Shown: positions 43,711-53,252 of the stretch, piece by piece
Layout: every line of letters starts with the position of its first letter
How positions within the stretch are numbered: position 1 is the stretch's first letter
Assembly: GCF_029541745.1 (NCBI RefSeq)
Contig: NZ_CP089746.1
Coordinates: 5,837,559 to 5,901,558, forward strand
Direction: 5' to 3'
Length of the DNA stretch: 64,000 nucleotides
From: Streptomyces sp. LX-29
GTDB lineage: Bacteria > Actinomycetota > Actinomycetes > Streptomycetales > Streptomycetaceae
Position numbers and translations under genes: made by a program
The notes under the pieces: generated by a model
The model's database searches: none
The model's input: the letters and a program-made list of their open reading frames with translations, nothing else
What the model was told of the DNA's origin: nothing

Positions 43711-44098
43711 ACCCCCTATTGAACCAGACGGTCGACTTTCGCGCGCCGCCCCGGCGCCGGCTCGAACGCCTCCTGGACTCGACCTCGGCTCAGCCGCCCG
43801 GTGCCGGCGCGCCCTCATCGCCCGGACGGCGCCGTCGTTGTGACGAAGATCGCTGGCTCGGGGTGCTGTCCCGCTCCGCCGACGGCCCCGCGTCGGTCAG
43901 CGCCGCCGCCACCTTGTTGCGGCGGGCGCCTGCGGAGGGCGGCAAGGGCGACCGCCTGACAGCCGCCACCGACAAACGGGACCCGGCGGCTCCCGGCCGG
44001 TGCGTGGCATTCGGCCGGGAGCCGCCGGGGCGGTGGACCGCGCTGCGGCGGTCAGGGTGTGGGGATGGAGTGGAGTGAGGGGTCTGAGGAGGCGAGGG
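43711..44098. other. Intergenic region, no convincing gene
   Basis: 388 bases between a small minus-strand frame and the 3' end of the protease gene. A plus-strand frame of 119 codons exists (43719-44078) but its composition is Arg/Pro/Gly-rich without a ribosome site, so I do not call it. No strong hairpin noticed. Confidence 0.4.
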
Positions 44099-44926
44099 TC
44101 AGGAGTTGACCTGGGCCGACACCAGCGAGGAGAAGGTGGTCAGCCGGGTGTAGATGCCCGGGACGCCCGGGTCCGCGCAGCCGTCGCCCCAGGAGACGAC
44201 GCCGGCCAGCCGGCCGCCGATCATCAGCGGGCCGCCGCTGTCGCCCTGGCAGGTGTCCACGCCGCCCTGCTGGTAGCCGGCGCAGACCATGTCGGAGGCG
44301 ATGAAGCGGGAGCCGTAGGCGGTCTTGCAGGTGCTGTCCGTGGTGGTCGGCACGGTGGCGGTGCGCAGCTGGTTCGAGGAGGAGCCGCCGGAGCTGGTGG
44401 TGCCCCAGCCGATGATGCGAGCCGTGGTGCCCGCTCGGTAGACGCCGGTCTCCGACGAGGAGACGTAGCTGGCGGTGGAGTACGGCATGGCCGTCGACAG
44501 CGTCAGCACGGCGATGTCGTCGCCCTTGGTCACCGAGCGGTAGTCCGGGTGCACCCAGATCTTGCTGACTCTCGCCACGGTGCCGTTGGTGCCGTTGCGG
44601 TAGGTCCGGCCGCCGACGACGCGGATGCTGCTGGTGTTCTCGCCCACCAGACAGTGCGCCGCGGTGACGACCTTCGTCGGGGTGACCAGCGTGCCGCCGC
44701 AGAACTGGTTCTCGTCCGCGTCGGTGATCTGCATGACGTACGGGTACGCGCTGGCGGTCGTCGTCGAGCCGCCGACGATCGGCTTGGCGACGCTCGTCTT
44801 CGAGCTGCCGGCGTCCGGCTTGGTGGCGGCCTGCGCCGAGGTCGCGGACATGGTCACGCCCAGGGAAGCCGCCAGACCGATGGCGGCGGCTGCGATGGTG
44901 GCGCGGCGGGGGAGCTTGAACAGCAT
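44099..44926 (-). CDS. Secreted trypsin-like serine protease (S1A)
   Basis: A 275-residue exported protease. Signal peptide MLFKLPRRATIAAAAIGLAA to about residue 34 (SATSAQA), a short propeptide, then mature IVGGSTTTASAYP from about residue 49. Triad His91 (VTAAHC), Asp137 (DDIAVLTL) and Ser230 (CQGDSGGP); six cysteines. The presence of Asp six residues before the active Ser (GVDTCQGDSGG) implies trypsin-like Arg/Lys specificity. ATG 44926 follows GAGGAG; a possible -10 (TAGCGT on the minus strand near 45080) lies about 150 bases upstream. Confidence 0.93.
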   Translation of the reverse strand: MLFKLPRRATIAAAAIGLAASLGVTMSATSAQAATKPDAGSSKTSVAKPIVGGSTTTASAYPYVMQITDADENQFCGGTLVTPTKVVTAAHCLVGENTSSIRVVGGRTYRNGTNGTVARVSKIWVHPDYRSVTKGDDIAVLTLSTAMPYSTASYVSSSETGVYRAGTTARIIGWGTTSSGGSSSNQLRTATVPTTTDSTCKTAYGSRFIASDMVCAGYQQGGVDTCQGDSGGPLMIGGRLAGVVSWGDGCADPGVPGIYTRLTTFSSLVSAQVNS

Positions 44927-45281
44927 GAGTCTCCTCGGGAGCGTCATGATGAGTGGGGGGTTGCCCGCCGGTGGTGGAGGGTTGGTCAACGCGGACTGAC
45001 GAACACGGTGCGTGTACCGGATGTGATGCGTTGTTCACCGACGGGAGACTTGTCGACTTCGTCGTCGATGGGGGAACGCTAAGAGCGGTCACTCGACGCG
45101 CCCAATGAGGGTTGTCCCTTGGAAGAGCTGGCTAGGGAAAACCCCCTGTCTCACGTGTCGCGGAGAGGTTTCGGCCGTGTTTCGTGGGGATTTCGCCGGC
45201 ACTGTCGGAGCTCGGGCGCGGCCCGCGCGGGCAACCGTCCGCCCGGCGGAGGGCGTTCGCCCCGCGCGGGAGTCAGTCCCC
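44927..45281. other. Protease upstream region
   Basis: No gene. Two GGG-N4-CCC dyads lie 26 bases apart (45107-45116 GGGTTGTCCC and 45133-45142 GGGAAAACCC), a spacing of about two and a half helical turns, upstream of the putative protease promoter; they might be regulator sites. Confidence 0.4.
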
Positions 45282-45376
45282 CGCGCGAGAGCGCTGCCGC
45301 GCGAGTGCGCTGCCGCGAGGGTCGCTGCCGGGCGAGTGCGCCTCCGTGCGAGTGCGCCTCCGCGCGAGTCAGCTGC
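45282..45376. repeat. 16-bp tandem repeat running into the LAL gene 3' end
   Basis: Six imperfect head-to-tail copies of CGCGCGAGTGCGCTGC-like units (one is 15 bases). The last copy contains the stop codon of the LuxR-family gene, so the array has grown outwards from, or into, its 3' end. Confidence 0.75.
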
Positions 45377-48300
45377 CGCGGGAGGCGAGCCTGACGATGT
45401 CGACGCGCGAGCGGATGCCCAGCTTCCGATAGACCCGGGTCAGGGTGGCCTCCACGGTCTTCACGCTGATGAACAGCCGCGCGGCGATCTCCCGGTTGGT
45501 GGCGCCCTCCAGGACCAGCCCGGCGACCCGCCTCTCCATCTCGGCGAGACCCTCCAACAGGCCGCCGGAGGCAGGGCATTCCCCGCTCGGCGTCTCACCG
45601 GGAGGCGCGCTCGGCGCCGCCTCCAGGGCCGTGAGGTAGGTCGTCGCCTGTTCCAGCCAGGGGCGGGCCTTGGCGCGCCGGAAGACCCGCGCGGCGGCCT
45701 CCAGAGCCTCACGCCCCGCTCGCAGGTCGCCACGGCTCAGCTCCACCTGACCCAGGGCCAGTTCGGCCCGGCCCTCCTCCACCCGGTAGCCGAGCGCGCG
45801 GAGGGTGCGGGCCGCGGACCGTAGCGCGCACGCCGCGCCGTTCAGATCGCCCTCGGCGGCCTGTACCAGCGCCTCCGCGCGGTCCAGCACGGCCAGCACG
45901 CCGCGCCGGCGTAGCCGGAGCGCGGACGCGCGGGTGTCGGCGATGACCTCCCGCGCCTCGGCGAGCTCGCCCACCCGCACCAGCGCCTCGGCCAGGTCGC
46001 CCTGCCAGCGGCCGCGGGCCGGGTCGGTGACGCCCTGGCCGCGCTCCATGTCCCGGACCCGACGCAGCGGGGACACCGCGCCCTCGGCGTCCCCGCCGGT
46101 GAGCCTGGCGTGACCCAGGGCGTACAGGTTGCGTGCCAGGTAGAGCAGGTCGCCGTCCTCCTCGGCGCTGTGCACGGCGTCCCTGGCCAGCGCCAGGGCG
46201 CGGGGCACGCTGCCGCCCGCCGCCTCCGCGAGGGCCGTCAGCTGGAGGACGGGCCCCTCGCCCATCCCGGCGTCGCGGGCGAGCCGCAGGCTGCGGTGGG
46301 CGAGCTCGAGCGCGTCCCCGCACCGGCCGGCCCGCAGCTCGGCCTCCGCGAGCCCGCGCAGGAAGAGCATCTGGCCCTCCACGGCCCCGCGCTGCTCGGC
46401 GAGGGCGACCAGCCCTTTGATCGTGGCCCGCGCCTCGTCCAGTCGATCCCCCATCAGCAGACAGCGGAAGTGGGTGTAGCCGGGGCCGTTGTGGTCGCAG
46501 GCCACCCGCGGGTCCTGGGGCTCGGCGAGCGCGGCGGACAGGGTGTCCTCGGCGTCCTGATGACCCATCAGGGTCTCGTTCAACGCCTGGAAGGAGAGGG
46601 CGAGCAGCTCAGTGCGGCGGTCCCCCGCGACGGCGGCCAGCGCCGCCGCTCCGGCGGCCTCCGCGCGGGCCTGCGACAGCGAACCCAGCACCAGCATGGC
46701 GCGCCACGACAACTGGTAGCGCACCAAAGCGAGCAGCCGCGGGTCGTCGCCCGCGTCAGCCAGCGCCTGCGGGAACACGTCGTCGACGTCCGCCATCGCC
46801 TGCCCCACGGAGTCGATGACCACGATCCAGGCCCGCACCCGGTCGGCCGGGTGCGCGGTGGCGGCGAGCACCTCGTACGCGGTGCGCCGGGCCAGCTCGG
46901 GCTCGCCCGCCATGAGCGCGTCCTCGGCGGCCTCCAGCCGCCGCCCGACTGCCGTCCGCGGCTCGTGCTCCGGGGTGCGTTCGGCCGCCAGCAGCCCCAA
47001 CCCCGCCGCCGTCGCCGGCGCGCCCCGCTCCCGCGCCACGGCGGCCGCGCGGGCGAGCGTGCACGCCACCCGCGCGTCGCGCTCCGGGGTGGCCAGCGCC
47101 AGGTGCCGCGCGCTCTCGATCGGGTCGGCCGAGGCCCGCGCGAGCGCGGCGTGCGCGGCCCGCCGCTCCAGCGGTGTCGCCTCCGCATAGAGCGCGGCGG
47201 AGATCAACGGATGCGCGAAGCGCACGGTCGTGTCGTGCCCGCCGCGCGGCCCGCCGCCGTCCCCGGCGTCCGCGTCGTCCATGGCGCCTTGCGCGTGCTC
47301 ATGGCGGCAGCATGCCCCGTGGGCGTCGTCGGGGTCGTCGACGCCGTGCACGCCGCTCGTGGTGTGCGCGCCTGCCGTGCCGTGCGCGCGGTCCGCGCTG
47401 CGCACGTGGGCCGTGCGGTGCGCGCCTTCGGCGCTGTGCGCGCGGTCCGCGCCATGCGCGCCTTCCGCGCCGCGCAAGCGGTCCGCGCCAGCCCCCGACG
47501 GCTGCGGGGGTGCCGGTTCGTACGCGTGCTTCCCGCCGCCGTCACCGTCAGGCAGGCCGTCCTCGCGCGGGAGTCCGTTCCGGTCTGGGAGTCCGTCCCC
47601 GCGCGGCAGTCCGTCCTGGTCCGGGAGTCCGTCCCCGGAGGGGGCTTCGTGGTCGTACGCGGGCGCGGTCGCGTGGCCGTACGAGGCGCCCTGGAGATCG
47701 GCGGCGGTGGCCCCGTCGGAGGAGCCGACGGCCGAACCGCGCGGGAGGGGAGCGGAGGGAACGGCGGGGCCGGCCAGGGCGGCGGGAACGGTCGTGGCGC
47801 CGGAACCGGAGGTGTGCCCGGCCCGGGGTCGGGTGGCTATGGGGTTGAACGGAGCGCCCGGCCCGGGAGGCTCGATCCGCCCGTAGTCGTGCTCGATGTC
47901 GGCGATGCCGAGCGCGGCCGCGCGGGCGATGTCGGCCTCCGCTTCGGTGCGCCCCGCCTTCCACAGCAGCGCGAGGGTGGGGCGGGCGCCGGCGCTGGCG
48001 ATGAGGAGGGTGGTGCGGACCCGCGGCGGCAGCGCGCGCAGCCGGTGGAGCACCAGAGTGCGCAGGCTGGTCGGCACGGGCAGCGGGTCGCCGGGGCGTG
48101 GCGTGGTGCCCAACTCGGTGAGCGCGCGGTCCAGTTCCAGGGCGAAGAGCGGGTTGCCCCCGCTGGTGCGGTGAACCTCGCGCAGTACGGCACCCGGCAG
48201 CGCCCCGGCGGCCCCCGCACGTCGTCGCCGCGCGAGCAACTCCGAGGTCTGGGCCGGGGTGAGCGGCGGGACGGGCAGCGCCCGCGCGGGCGGCGGCAGC

Positions 48301-49178
48301 ATCCGCAGATGCCGTTCGACGTCGTCCGAGCCGCCTCCGGAGGGGCCCTCCCCGGGGGTCTCCGTCCGTACGGCTGCGATCACCCGTACCGGCAGCTCGC
48401 CGAGGCGCCGCGCGGCGAACGCCAGCAGCTCAGCGCTGGGTGCGTCCATCCACTGCAGGTCGTCGGCGACCAGCAGCACCGGCCCCTGCGCCGCCAGCGC
48501 TCGGAAGACCGACAGCACGGCGAGCCGCAGGGCGAGTCCGTCGCCGTGCTCCGCCGCTCCCCGCCGCCCGGTCAGCGCCGCGTCCAACACGGCGCGCTGG
48601 GACGGCGGAAGCGCGTGGGAGACCTCGTCGGCGACCGGTCCCAGGGCGTCGATGAGGGCCAGGAACGGGAGATGCGCCTCGGACTCGGTGGGGGAGCAGC
48701 GCAGCAGCCGGACGGTGCCGCCACCCGAGGCTTCCGGTGTCGCAGGTGTCGTCGGTGCCGCCGGTGCGCCGTGGGGGGCCGACCACGGACCGGGAACGGC
48801 CGGCCTGCCGCCGGTGCCCGGGCCGCCGGGCGTCTCCCGCAAGCCGTTCGTGTGCCGCGCGGTGGCCAATCCCTGTATGCCGGTCGTGTCGTGGGCGCCG
48901 CGTACGCCGTGCGTCCCGCCGGTGTCCCGCGCCTCGCCGGTGTCGCCCCCACGCGTCGCGCCGCCTGCGCTCTGCGCGGTCTGCGCGCTCCGCGCGCGGA
49001 ACTCGACGGTCAGGGCCCGCAGCAGGGTCGATTTCCCGATCCCGGCCGGGCCGTGCAGCAGCACGCTGCCGCCCTGGGCCAGCCGCTCACGCGCCCGCGC
49101 GAGCAGCTCGTCCCGGCCGACCACGGCTTCGCCGCCGGGTGCGATCGGGCCGGGGCAGTTCGTCAGATCTGGCTTCAC
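45369..49178 (-). CDS. Large ATP-binding LuxR-family (LAL) transcriptional regulator
   Basis: A 1269-residue regulator. N-terminal AAA/STAND ATPase: Walker A GPAGIGKSTLLRALTVEF near residues 44-60, Walker B VLLVADDLQWMD. C-terminal half has TPR-like helical repeats (residues about 700-1180), then the LuxR helix-turn-helix (LEGLAEMERRVAGLVLEGAT, NREIAARLFISVKTVEATLT). Compared with LAL relatives of about 900-1000 residues it carries two low-complexity insertions: residues about 57-155 (Gly/Thr/Ala/Pro-rich) and about 450-647, which includes a 6-residue tandem repeat (DGLPRG, DGLPDR, NGLPRE and so on) and an Ala-His-Gly-rich block. Its target is unknown; LAL proteins often activate secondary-metabolite or sugar-use genes. 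Confidence 0.9.
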   Translation of the reverse strand: MKPDLTNCPGPIAPGGEAVVGRDELLARARERLAQGGSVLLHGPAGIGKSTLLRALTVEFRARSAQTAQSAGGATRGGDTGEARDTGGTHGVRGAHDTTGIQGLATARHTNGLRETPGGPGTGGRPAVPGPWSAPHGAPAAPTTPATPEASGGGTVRLLRCSPTESEAHLPFLALIDALGPVADEVSHALPPSQRAVLDAALTGRRGAAEHGDGLALRLAVLSVFRALAAQGPVLLVADDLQWMDAPSAELLAFAARRLGELPVRVIAAVRTETPGEGPSGGGSDDVERHLRMLPPPARALPVPPLTPAQTSELLARRRRAGAAGALPGAVLREVHRTSGGNPLFALELDRALTELGTTPRPGDPLPVPTSLRTLVLHRLRALPPRVRTTLLIASAGARPTLALLWKAGRTEAEADIARAAALGIADIEHDYGRIEPPGPGAPFNPIATRPRAGHTSGSGATTVPAALAGPAVPSAPLPRGSAVGSSDGATAADLQGASYGHATAPAYDHEAPSGDGLPDQDGLPRGDGLPDRNGLPREDGLPDGDGGGKHAYEPAPPQPSGAGADRLRGAEGAHGADRAHSAEGAHRTAHVRSADRAHGTAGAHTTSGVHGVDDPDDAHGACCRHEHAQGAMDDADAGDGGGPRGGHDTTVRFAHPLISAALYAEATPLERRAAHAALARASADPIESARHLALATPERDARVACTLARAAAVARERGAPATAAGLGLLAAERTPEHEPRTAVGRRLEAAEDALMAGEPELARRTAYEVLAATAHPADRVRAWIVVIDSVGQAMADVDDVFPQALADAGDDPRLLALVRYQLSWRAMLVLGSLSQARAEAAGAAALAAVAGDRRTELLALSFQALNETLMGHQDAEDTLSAALAEPQDPRVACDHNGPGYTHFRCLLMGDRLDEARATIKGLVALAEQRGAVEGQMLFLRGLAEAELRAGRCGDALELAHRSLRLARDAGMGEGPVLQLTALAEAAGGSVPRALALARDAVHSAEEDGDLLYLARNLYALGHARLTGGDAEGAVSPLRRVRDMERGQGVTDPARGRWQGDLAEALVRVGELAEAREVIADTRASALRLRRRGVLAVLDRAEALVQAAEGDLNGAACALRSAARTLRALGYRVEEGRAELALGQVELSRGDLRAGREALEAAARVFRRAKARPWLEQATTYLTALEAAPSAPPGETPSGECPASGGLLEGLAEMERRVAGLVLEGATNREIAARLFISVKTVEATLTRVYRKLGIRSRVDIVRLASRGS

Positions 49179-49314
49179 GACGCGTCACGCCCTTGCTGCT
49201 CTCACTGCTGCAAAACCGACATCTACCTATAAATCAAGGCGTGGCGCACAATGGTGGTGCGGTGCGCCGTTGCACCGCGCGGTCAGACCTGCATGATCGA
49301 AGGAGGCGAGTCGC

Positions 49315-49755
49315 ATGGCCGACGTCTCGCATCACAGAACTGATCTTAGGGGCCACCCCGACGTGTCCGAGATGCGGGAGCGCTACGCCCGGCTGCTCGG
49401 TGAACGGGATGTGGTGTTCGTGGACGGACCGGTGCTGCTTGCCGGTCTGTATCTTGCTGTCTCTCCGTGGGTGGTGCACTTTTCAGGCAACACCGACCTC
49501 GCCATGCACAACCTGATCTTGGGCATATGCGTGGCCGTGCTGGGTCTCGGGCTCACCGTGGCGCCGACCCGCATGTACAGCCTGTGCTGGACCATGTGTG
49601 CGATCGGCGTCTGGTTGATCATCTCCCCGTGGGTGGTCACGGGGTCCCCCGACGCTGGAATGATCTTGAACAACATCATCGTCGGCGCCATCACCTGTCT
49701 GCTGGGTCTGATCGCCGCCGGCATGGTGATGCGCAACAGGAAGGTGGTCACGTAG
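49315..49755 (+). CDS. SPW-repeat membrane protein
   Basis: A 146-residue protein with four helices in two similar halves, each with the SPW motif (LAVSPWVVHF and LIISPWVVTG), which defines the SPW_repeat family. Role unknown, possibly in membrane stability. AAGGAGGCG precedes the ATG. A strong terminator follows. Confidence 0.88.
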   Translation: MADVSHHRTDLRGHPDVSEMRERYARLLGERDVVFVDGPVLLAGLYLAVSPWVVHFSGNTDLAMHNLILGICVAVLGLGLTVAPTRMYSLCWTMCAIGVWLIISPWVVTGSPDAGMILNNIIVGAITCLLGLIAAGMVMRNRKVVT

Positions 49756-49834
49756 CCACACCATCACCCCACCGCCGCCTCGCCGCGACGGTGCCGGCGC
49801 GGCACACCGCCGCGTCGTCGCGAGCGTGTAGCCG

Positions 49835-49873
49835 ACCGTCGCCTCCCTCGGCTTTCCGATGGGAGGCGACGGT
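49835..49873 (+). terminator. Terminator after the SPW gene
   Basis: A perfect 13-bp stem ACCGTCGCCTCCC (49835-49847 with 49861-49873) around a 13-base loop. Confidence 0.8.
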
Positions 49874-49927
49874 GTGCCTCCCGGCGCCTCCCGGGAACCG
49901 GAATCACCGACACCTACGGTCGACGGC

Positions 49928-50644
49928 ATGACGACGAAGATCCTCATGATGGTGAGCGCCGCGGACAGTCTCACCCTCAGCGACGGCACCGCACATCCCA
50001 CCGGCTACTGGGCCGAGGAGGTGGCCGTCACCCACGATCTGCTCACCGGCGCGGGCGCCGAGGTCCGGATCGCCACCCCGGCCGGTGCCGTGCCCACCGT
50101 CGACCCCGCCAGCCTCGACCCGCGCGGGGGCGTCGACGAGGAGGATGTGCGGCGCTACCGCGCGTACCTCGACTCCATGGGCCCCAGCCTGGCCGCCCCG
50201 CTGCGCATCGCCGACATCGCGGCGGCCGACTACGCCGCGTATGTGCTGCCCGGCGGGCACGGCCCGATGGTCGACCTCGCCTTCGACGGCGATCTGGGCC
50301 GGCTGCTGGTCGAGGCCGACCGCCTCGGCAAGATCATCGCCCCGCTGTGCCACGGGGTGGCCGGGCTGATCCCCGCGCGCGTGGAACACGACGCCTTCGC
50401 GTTCGCCGGTCGCCGCATGACGGGCTTCACGGACGCGGAGGAGCGGGAGACGGGCCTGGACCTGACATGGCTGGTCGAGAGCCGGCTGCGCCAGCTCGGC
50501 GCGGCCTTCGAGGCCGGTGAGCCGTGGACCAGCAAGGTGGTCGTCGACGGCAACCTGATCAGCGGCCAGAATCCCCAGTCCAGCGCGGACTTCGCCCATG
50601 AGGTGCTCCGGGCGGTGCGGGACGCCGCGGCGGCCTCCGGCTGA
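49928..50644 (+). CDS. DJ-1/PfpI-family (class I amidotransferase-like) protein
   Basis: A 238-residue soluble protein. Nucleophile elbow APLCHGVAG with Cys141 and the upstream acidic residue region VLPGGHGPMVDL place it in the DJ-1/PfpI superfamily near the HchA/YDR533C glyoxalase-chaperone group, so it may detoxify methylglyoxal. TACGGT at 49915-49920 lies seven bases before the ATG and no ribosome site is present, suggesting a leaderless transcript. Confidence 0.88.
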   Translation: MTTKILMMVSAADSLTLSDGTAHPTGYWAEEVAVTHDLLTGAGAEVRIATPAGAVPTVDPASLDPRGGVDEEDVRRYRAYLDSMGPSLAAPLRIADIAAADYAAYVLPGGHGPMVDLAFDGDLGRLLVEADRLGKIIAPLCHGVAGLIPARVEHDAFAFAGRRMTGFTDAEERETGLDLTWLVESRLRQLGAAFEAGEPWTSKVVVDGNLISGQNPQSSADFAHEVLRAVRDAAAASG

Positions 50645-51046
50645 CGGCGTCCGACGCCCGACGGCCCCGGCCCCGTGCCCGGGGCCGGGCGTGGCCTATC
50701 CGGGCCTGGCCTCCTGCGCCGGCTACGGTGCCCTGCCCGCGCCGCGCGGCGCATGGAGACACGGCGCGCGGAGACGACCGGAGTGCCGAGACGAGCGGCG
50801 TACGGCGACGAGCGGCGTGACCCGGTGGCCGGGTCGGACACCCGGCCGCCGCGCTGAGGCCGGCATACATCTCTGACCGTGCCATCAATACTGATGATCG
50901 ACAGGATCGCGTCAACGCTTTCCCAACGTATGTCAATGATGCGTCAGGGACGCGAACGGACCCCGCCGGGACGGGCATAGCGTCAGTGCGCGCCCTGGTC
51001 CACACCAGTGGCCCGGGCGGCACCCGTTTCGTCGAGGAGGAGCGTC
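50645..51046. other. Intergenic region with terminator and AT-rich promoter zone
   Basis: A 10-bp stem CCCGGCCCCG with loop TGCC (50666-50689) probably ends the DJ-1 gene. Further on, 50880-50960 is less GC-rich and contains CATCA-N4-TGATG (50883-50896) and CAATGATGCGTCA-like sequence, presumably the promoter/operator zone of the next two genes. No gene seen. Confidence 0.55.
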
Positions 51047-51409
51047 GTGAACGCGCATCTGTACGCAGAAGACCCGGAGCCCTCAGATCCCGGCCCGGCC
51101 GGACCTCTCATCGTCCCCGTCCGGTCGGGTCCTGCGGGCTACGCGGCCCGCATGTTCCGCACCCCGCTGGGCGACCGTATGGCGGTCGCCTTCAGCTCCC
51201 CCCAGCGGCTCGCCGCCGTGCTCGGCGCCGAGCAGCCGTGGGTCCGGCTCAGCGAGCCCGCACTGCGGGCGCTGACCGCCCCCTTGGGCGCCACCTCCGT
51301 GACCGTGGACCCCCAGCTGGCCGCCCCCGCCCCCACGCCCCCGCCCGCCGCCGTCCCCGCGACAGCGTCCCGCGACCCGCGCCCGCGCCTGACGCTGCGG
51401 ATCGGCTGA
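51047..51409 (+). CDS. SAV_915-like (SseB-type) small protein
   Basis: A 120-residue protein (LIVPVRSGPAGYAARMFRTP, then VAFSSPQRLAAVLGAEQPWV) matching a small streptomycete family I know as SAV_915, related to SseB domains. GTG 51047 with GGAGGAG five bases upstream. Pro-rich C-terminal end. It sits 13 bases before the decarboxylase-like gene and is probably co-transcribed. Function unknown. Confidence 0.72.
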   Translation: MNAHLYAEDPEPSDPGPAGPLIVPVRSGPAGYAARMFRTPLGDRMAVAFSSPQRLAAVLGAEQPWVRLSEPALRALTAPLGATSVTVDPQLAAPAPTPPPAAVPATASRDPRPRLTLRIG

Positions 51410-51422
51410 GGAGGCCATCGAG

Positions 51423-52979
51423 ATGTCCATCCCGCTAGCCCGCCCCGCGCGGTCCACCGCTTCCGCGCCGGCCCCGGCCGACAGCGCGCGCACCACCGCG
51501 CGGGAAGCCGTTTCCCCCCGCGGCGCCGGCCGTGTCCAGAGCGCCCCCGGAGCCACCGCTGGAGCCACCACGGGAGCCGGCTCCGGATCCGTCACCGGAA
51601 CCACCGCCGCCCCCGCCCCCGGATCCGCCTCCGGCCCCGCCCCCGCAACCGCCGTCGGAGCGGCACGGGAGGCGGTCCCGGCCGCCGCCCTGTCCGTGTG
51701 GCCGGCCTCGACGAGGCCCCTGGCCGGAGCCGACCTCGCCGTGGGCGGCGTCCCGCTCACCGAGATCGCCGACCGCTTCGGCACCCCCGTCTACGTCCTC
51801 GACGAGGAAGAGGTGCGCACCCGCTGCCGGACCTACCGGGACGCCTTCCCCGAGGCCGACATCCACTACGCGGCGAAGGCCTTCCTGTGCCGCGCCATGG
51901 CGCACTGGGTCCAGGAGGAGGGCCTCGGCCTGGACGTGTGCTCCGCGGGCGAACTGGAACTCGCGGTGACCACCGGCTTCCCGGTGGAGCGCATCGTGCT
52001 GCACGGCAACGCCAAGAGCCCGCAGGACCTGCACTCCGCGTTGCGGCTCGGCGTCGGTCGCATCGTGATCGACTCCACCTCGGAGATCGCCCGGCTGGCG
52101 GCCGAGGTCCCGGCCGGAGGTCGCCAGAAGGTCATGGTCCGCGTGGTGCCCGGCATCACCGCGGGCGGCCACGCCAAGATCCAGACAGGTACGGACGCCC
52201 AGAAGTTCGGCCTGTCGCTCACCGACGGCTCGGCCCACCACGCCATCACCCGGATCCTGGACCAGTCGCGCCTGGAGCTCACCGGTCTGCACTGCCACCT
52301 CGGCTCCCAGATCACCACCGTCAAGCCGTACCTCCAGGCGGTGCGCCGCCTGGTCGGGCTGATGGCCCGGGTGCACCAGCAGCACGGCGTGACCCTCACC
52401 GAGCTCGACCTCGGCGGAGGCCACGGCATCGCCTACCGTCCCGGCGAACCCGCCCTGGACGTCACCGCGCTGGCCCGCAAGGTGCGCCTGGAGCTCGCCG
52501 AGAGCTGCGCGGCGGCCGGGCTGGCCGTGCCCCGGCTGATGATCGAGCCGGGCCGGGCCATCGCCGGGCCCGCGGGCGTGGCGCTGTACCGGGTGCTGTC
52601 GGTCAAGCGCTCCGGCGAGCACACCTTCGTCGCCGTCGACGGCGGCATGAGCGACAACCCGCGGCCCGCGCTGTACGGCGTGCGATACGCGCCCCGTCTG
52701 GTCGGCCGTCACTCCACGGCCGCGCCCCGCACCGCCACCGTCGTGGGCCGCCACTGCGAGGCGGGCGACATCCTGGCGGGCGGGGCGGAGCTGCCCGAGG
52801 ACGTCCGACCCGGAGATGTGATCGCCGTACCCGTGGCCGGGGCGTACCACCTCTCCATGGCCTCCGGCTACAACCTGGTCGGCCGCCCGCCGGTGGTCGC
52901 CGTCGCCGAGGGCCGCGCGCGACTGCTGGTACGGCGCGAGTCGCTGGAGGACATCCGGCGTCGGGACATCGGCCTCTAG
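51423..52979 (+). CDS. lysA2: Diaminopimelate decarboxylase-like PLP enzyme (second LysA)
   Basis: A 518-residue fold-type III PLP enzyme. Schiff-base Lys152 (HYAAKAFL), the phosphate-binding and barrel motifs GLHCHLGSQ and DLGGGHGIAY, the substrate motif EPGRAI, and the dimer-interface Cys in GRHCEAGD are all present, so meso-diaminopimelate decarboxylation to lysine is chemically plausible. The first 95 residues are a Ser/Ala/Thr/Gly/Pro-rich extension absent from ordinary LysA (about 420-460 residues) and encoded by repetitive DNA. Streptomyces usually have a housekeeping lysA next to thrA/hom; this one is probably a paralogue with another role. Confidence 0.87.
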   Translation: MSIPLARPARSTASAPAPADSARTTAREAVSPRGAGRVQSAPGATAGATTGAGSGSVTGTTAAPAPGSASGPAPATAVGAAREAVPAAALSVWPASTRPLAGADLAVGGVPLTEIADRFGTPVYVLDEEEVRTRCRTYRDAFPEADIHYAAKAFLCRAMAHWVQEEGLGLDVCSAGELELAVTTGFPVERIVLHGNAKSPQDLHSALRLGVGRIVIDSTSEIARLAAEVPAGGRQKVMVRVVPGITAGGHAKIQTGTDAQKFGLSLTDGSAHHAITRILDQSRLELTGLHCHLGSQITTVKPYLQAVRRLVGLMARVHQQHGVTLTELDLGGGHGIAYRPGEPALDVTALARKVRLELAESCAAAGLAVPRLMIEPGRAIAGPAGVALYRVLSVKRSGEHTFVAVDGGMSDNPRPALYGVRYAPRLVGRHSTAAPRTATVVGRHCEAGDILAGGAELPEDVRPGDVIAVPVAGAYHLSMASGYNLVGRPPVVAVAEGRARLLVRRESLEDIRRRDIGL

Positions 52980-53252
52980 CCGACTCGTCACCGTGCGGCC
53001 GGCCGTCCCGGTCGACGCCGGATCACGGCGCGCGCGGCCGCGGAACGCCCGGCCGTCGCGCGCCGCCGGGGCGCGCTCGACCGCCGTAGGCCCGGCTCGC
53101 CTCCGTACGCCCGGTCACCGCCCGGCTGGTGACCGGGCTCCCGCGCGGGAGTCGGCCGCACCCCGCGCGGGCGGCGGCCCCGATGAACTCCGGCCCCGGC
53201 GCCGGCCGTAACCGACACCGGACACACCGGACCGCGAGCCTCCTTTACTGGT
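52980..53252. other. Intergenic region, no gene seen
   Basis: GC-rich spacer after the decarboxylase gene. GC-rich inverted segments (CCGGTCACCGCCC, GGCTGGTGACCGGG near 53112-53140) could act as its terminator. The promoter zone of the next gene begins after 53240. Confidence 0.4.

Noticed and set aside
43719..44078. 119-codon plus-strand frame between the small gene and the protease
   Set aside because: Arg/Pro/Gly-rich with no ribosome site or recognisable fold; it looks like spacer DNA.
45282..45376. Possible CRISPR array from the regular 16-bp units
   Set aside because: Units are head to tail without unique spacers, are imperfect, and no cas gene is near.
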